Shown piece by piece: positions 63,001 through 64,000 of a stretch of DNA of 64,000 nt. Both the position numbers and the translations under genes were made by a program. The stretch covers positions 38,693,001-38,757,000 of the forward strand of contig NC_088355.1 in NCBI RefSeq assembly GCF_036884655.1, read 5' to 3'. Origin of the DNA: Musa acuminata AAA Group. Its lineage: Eukaryota; Streptophyta; Magnoliopsida; Zingiberales; Musaceae. The notes beneath the pieces are model-generated. The model was not told where the DNA came from. It ran no database searches and was given only the letters and a program-made list of their open reading frames with translations. The first letter of the stretch is position 1; each line of letters begins with the position of its first letter.

Positions 63001-63251
63001 ATCTCGGTTTATGCTGCAAATGTATTGAATCTGCACTTGTAAGTAAGTCAGTTATAGCGCGTAGATTTCTGAGTATAGAGTTTAAGATCACATTTGGCAG
63101 TACAAACTTCTTCACTTGATTGGGGAAAATATCCCTGACAAGTTACATACCCGTTTGATAACCTTAAGAATGCACAATGAATGAAATGTGCAGGCTAAGC
63201 CAACCATATCAGCTCAAAGATGAAGGTGATTTCCCTCCACTAGCCGGATGA
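57100..63251 (+). CDS. Nucleotidyltransferase / non-canonical poly(A) polymerase-like protein
   Basis: Pol-beta-type nucleotidyltransferase with an OAS1-like substrate-binding domain, a plant family for which I know no firm substrate. Exons 57100-57348, 58112-58297, 58921-59013, 59165-59347, 59476-59578, 59661-59846, 59952-61120, 61458-61882, 63194-63251; 2652 nt, 883 residues. Catalytic signature GSVPLKTYLPDGDID at 88-102 (D100, D102) and third Asp D159 (VVDISFNQ). The helical part has SIILIKAWCYYESR and GLISTYALEILVLY, which resembles the PAP-associated region. Exon 7 encodes a Ser/Asn-rich, disordered stretch (about 390-720). Exon 8 has SYRDRQPSGRGK, RG-rich and possibly RNA-binding. The last exon ends DEGDFPPLAG, a conserved-looking tail. 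All introns are GT-AG and keep phase. The substrate could be RNA 3' ends; inference only. Confidence 0.9.
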
Positions 63252-64000
63252 AGGCCATGGACTACATTCTCCTACATCAAGTAGAAAGCAGATATGGGAA
63301 GACTTGAACATCAAATGCTAACTATGTGGAGCAGTTGCTTGAGCAGCAGTTCTAAGGTGTAAATAGTAATGTGTTTTTTGTGTTAGGGTGGTGAATTAGC
63401 ATACTGTACATCCTAATTGTCTTTTTAAAATCGGTATCTCACACCACATTATGGTGGATTTTGATCAGGTCGTGATTTATTCCCCTCTTTCAATCTATAT
63501 AGTTTGTGCCTTTGCAACGCATTAAAGTGATACTGTCATTGGTTTGTTAGAAAGCGATGCGACAATTGGGGAATCGATGCGATGCGTAGCTGTTATTTTA
63601 TTATAGCAATGAAACTGTTCCAGGTGCTTTTTTGTTTTTAATTTGTTCATCATGTTCTTCAGCATAACTTTTCCTAATTTCTGATTTCATCTCAGTTGCA
63701 CATAAGACATGTTGGATGCTGTATAGTTGCCTTTAGAATCTCCAAACTTGAAAGACATTCGTTATCCATTGAACACTGGAAGATTTCTTCTGAATCCCAG
63801 CCTTCATTGACATTCGTTAACTATACAGTCACGTATATAGTTTGCCTTTGCATTTCCATCACCTTGAGAGATCTTTTTCTTGGATGCAGAGGAGGCATCA
63901 CAGGCTTTATTATTTTGATTCTCCAAATTGATTATTTGGGGTCTGTTCGTAATCATTATATATTTGTGTCAACCCATTGCGGTGACCTATCTATCTATCT
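63252..64000 (+). other. 3' flank of the nucleotidyltransferase gene
   Basis: Probable 3'UTR followed by non-coding sequence to the window end. No new gene. Confidence 0.5.

Overview
This is a nuclear plant DNA window, most likely from a monocot. The genes are split by GT-AG introns, several first exons are GC-rich (WRKY, expansin, RING-H2, lipid-transfer protein), the spacers are strongly AT-rich, and Ty1-copia retroelements are present. The protein families are angiosperm ones. Banana/Ensete or a related monocot would fit, but that is an impression; I could not search a database.

Layout. 1-6.2 kb: one exon of a DEAD-box RNA helicase (+), followed by a nearly complete but disabled Tnt1/Tork-like Ty1-copia element (-) with two LTRs, PBS, PPT and a 5-bp target duplication. 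6.9-8.6 kb: long imperfect hairpins belonging to an unrecognised repeat family. 9.8-14.3 kb: two group III WRKY genes in the same orientation. 15.7 kb: a 73-residue His/Cys-rich membrane microprotein with an apparent 5'UTR intron. 18.2-25.8 kb: a vacuolar sorting receptor gene (12 exons) behind a promoter with six G-boxes and with a GTACCG-rich MITE in intron 1. 26.5-29.8 kb: a convergent FAX3-like plastid fatty-acid exporter gene (6 exons, -). 30.7-34.3 kb: an incompletely resolved minus-strand transcription unit. 35.2-38.7 kb: a receptor-like cytoplasmic pseudokinase (4 exons, -). 42.6-43.1 kb: an ATL RING-H2 E3 ligase (-). 44.4-44.9 kb: a type 1 non-specific lipid transfer protein (-) whose small terminal intron appears to use a GC donor. 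45.8-52.3 kb: repeat-rich AT desert with a heavily decayed copia element, a 32-bp near-palindromic tandem array and duplicated LTR-like units. 54.0-54.9 kb: an alpha-expansin gene (+). 57.1-63.3 kb: a plant nucleotidyltransferase / non-canonical poly(A)-polymerase-like gene (9 exons, +).

The genes do not form an operon or obvious cluster; they are independent loci in ordinary plant gene order. The only related neighbours are the two WRKY genes. I found no clear new multi-gene system. The best candidates for a second look are the His/Cys microprotein, the pseudokinase, the long hairpin block, the GC-AG lipid-transfer intron, the intronic MITE and the unresolved gene at 30.7-34.3 kb.

Exon coordinates were worked out by hand from splice consensus, reading-frame phase and remembered family sequence; all complete gene models sum to whole codons.
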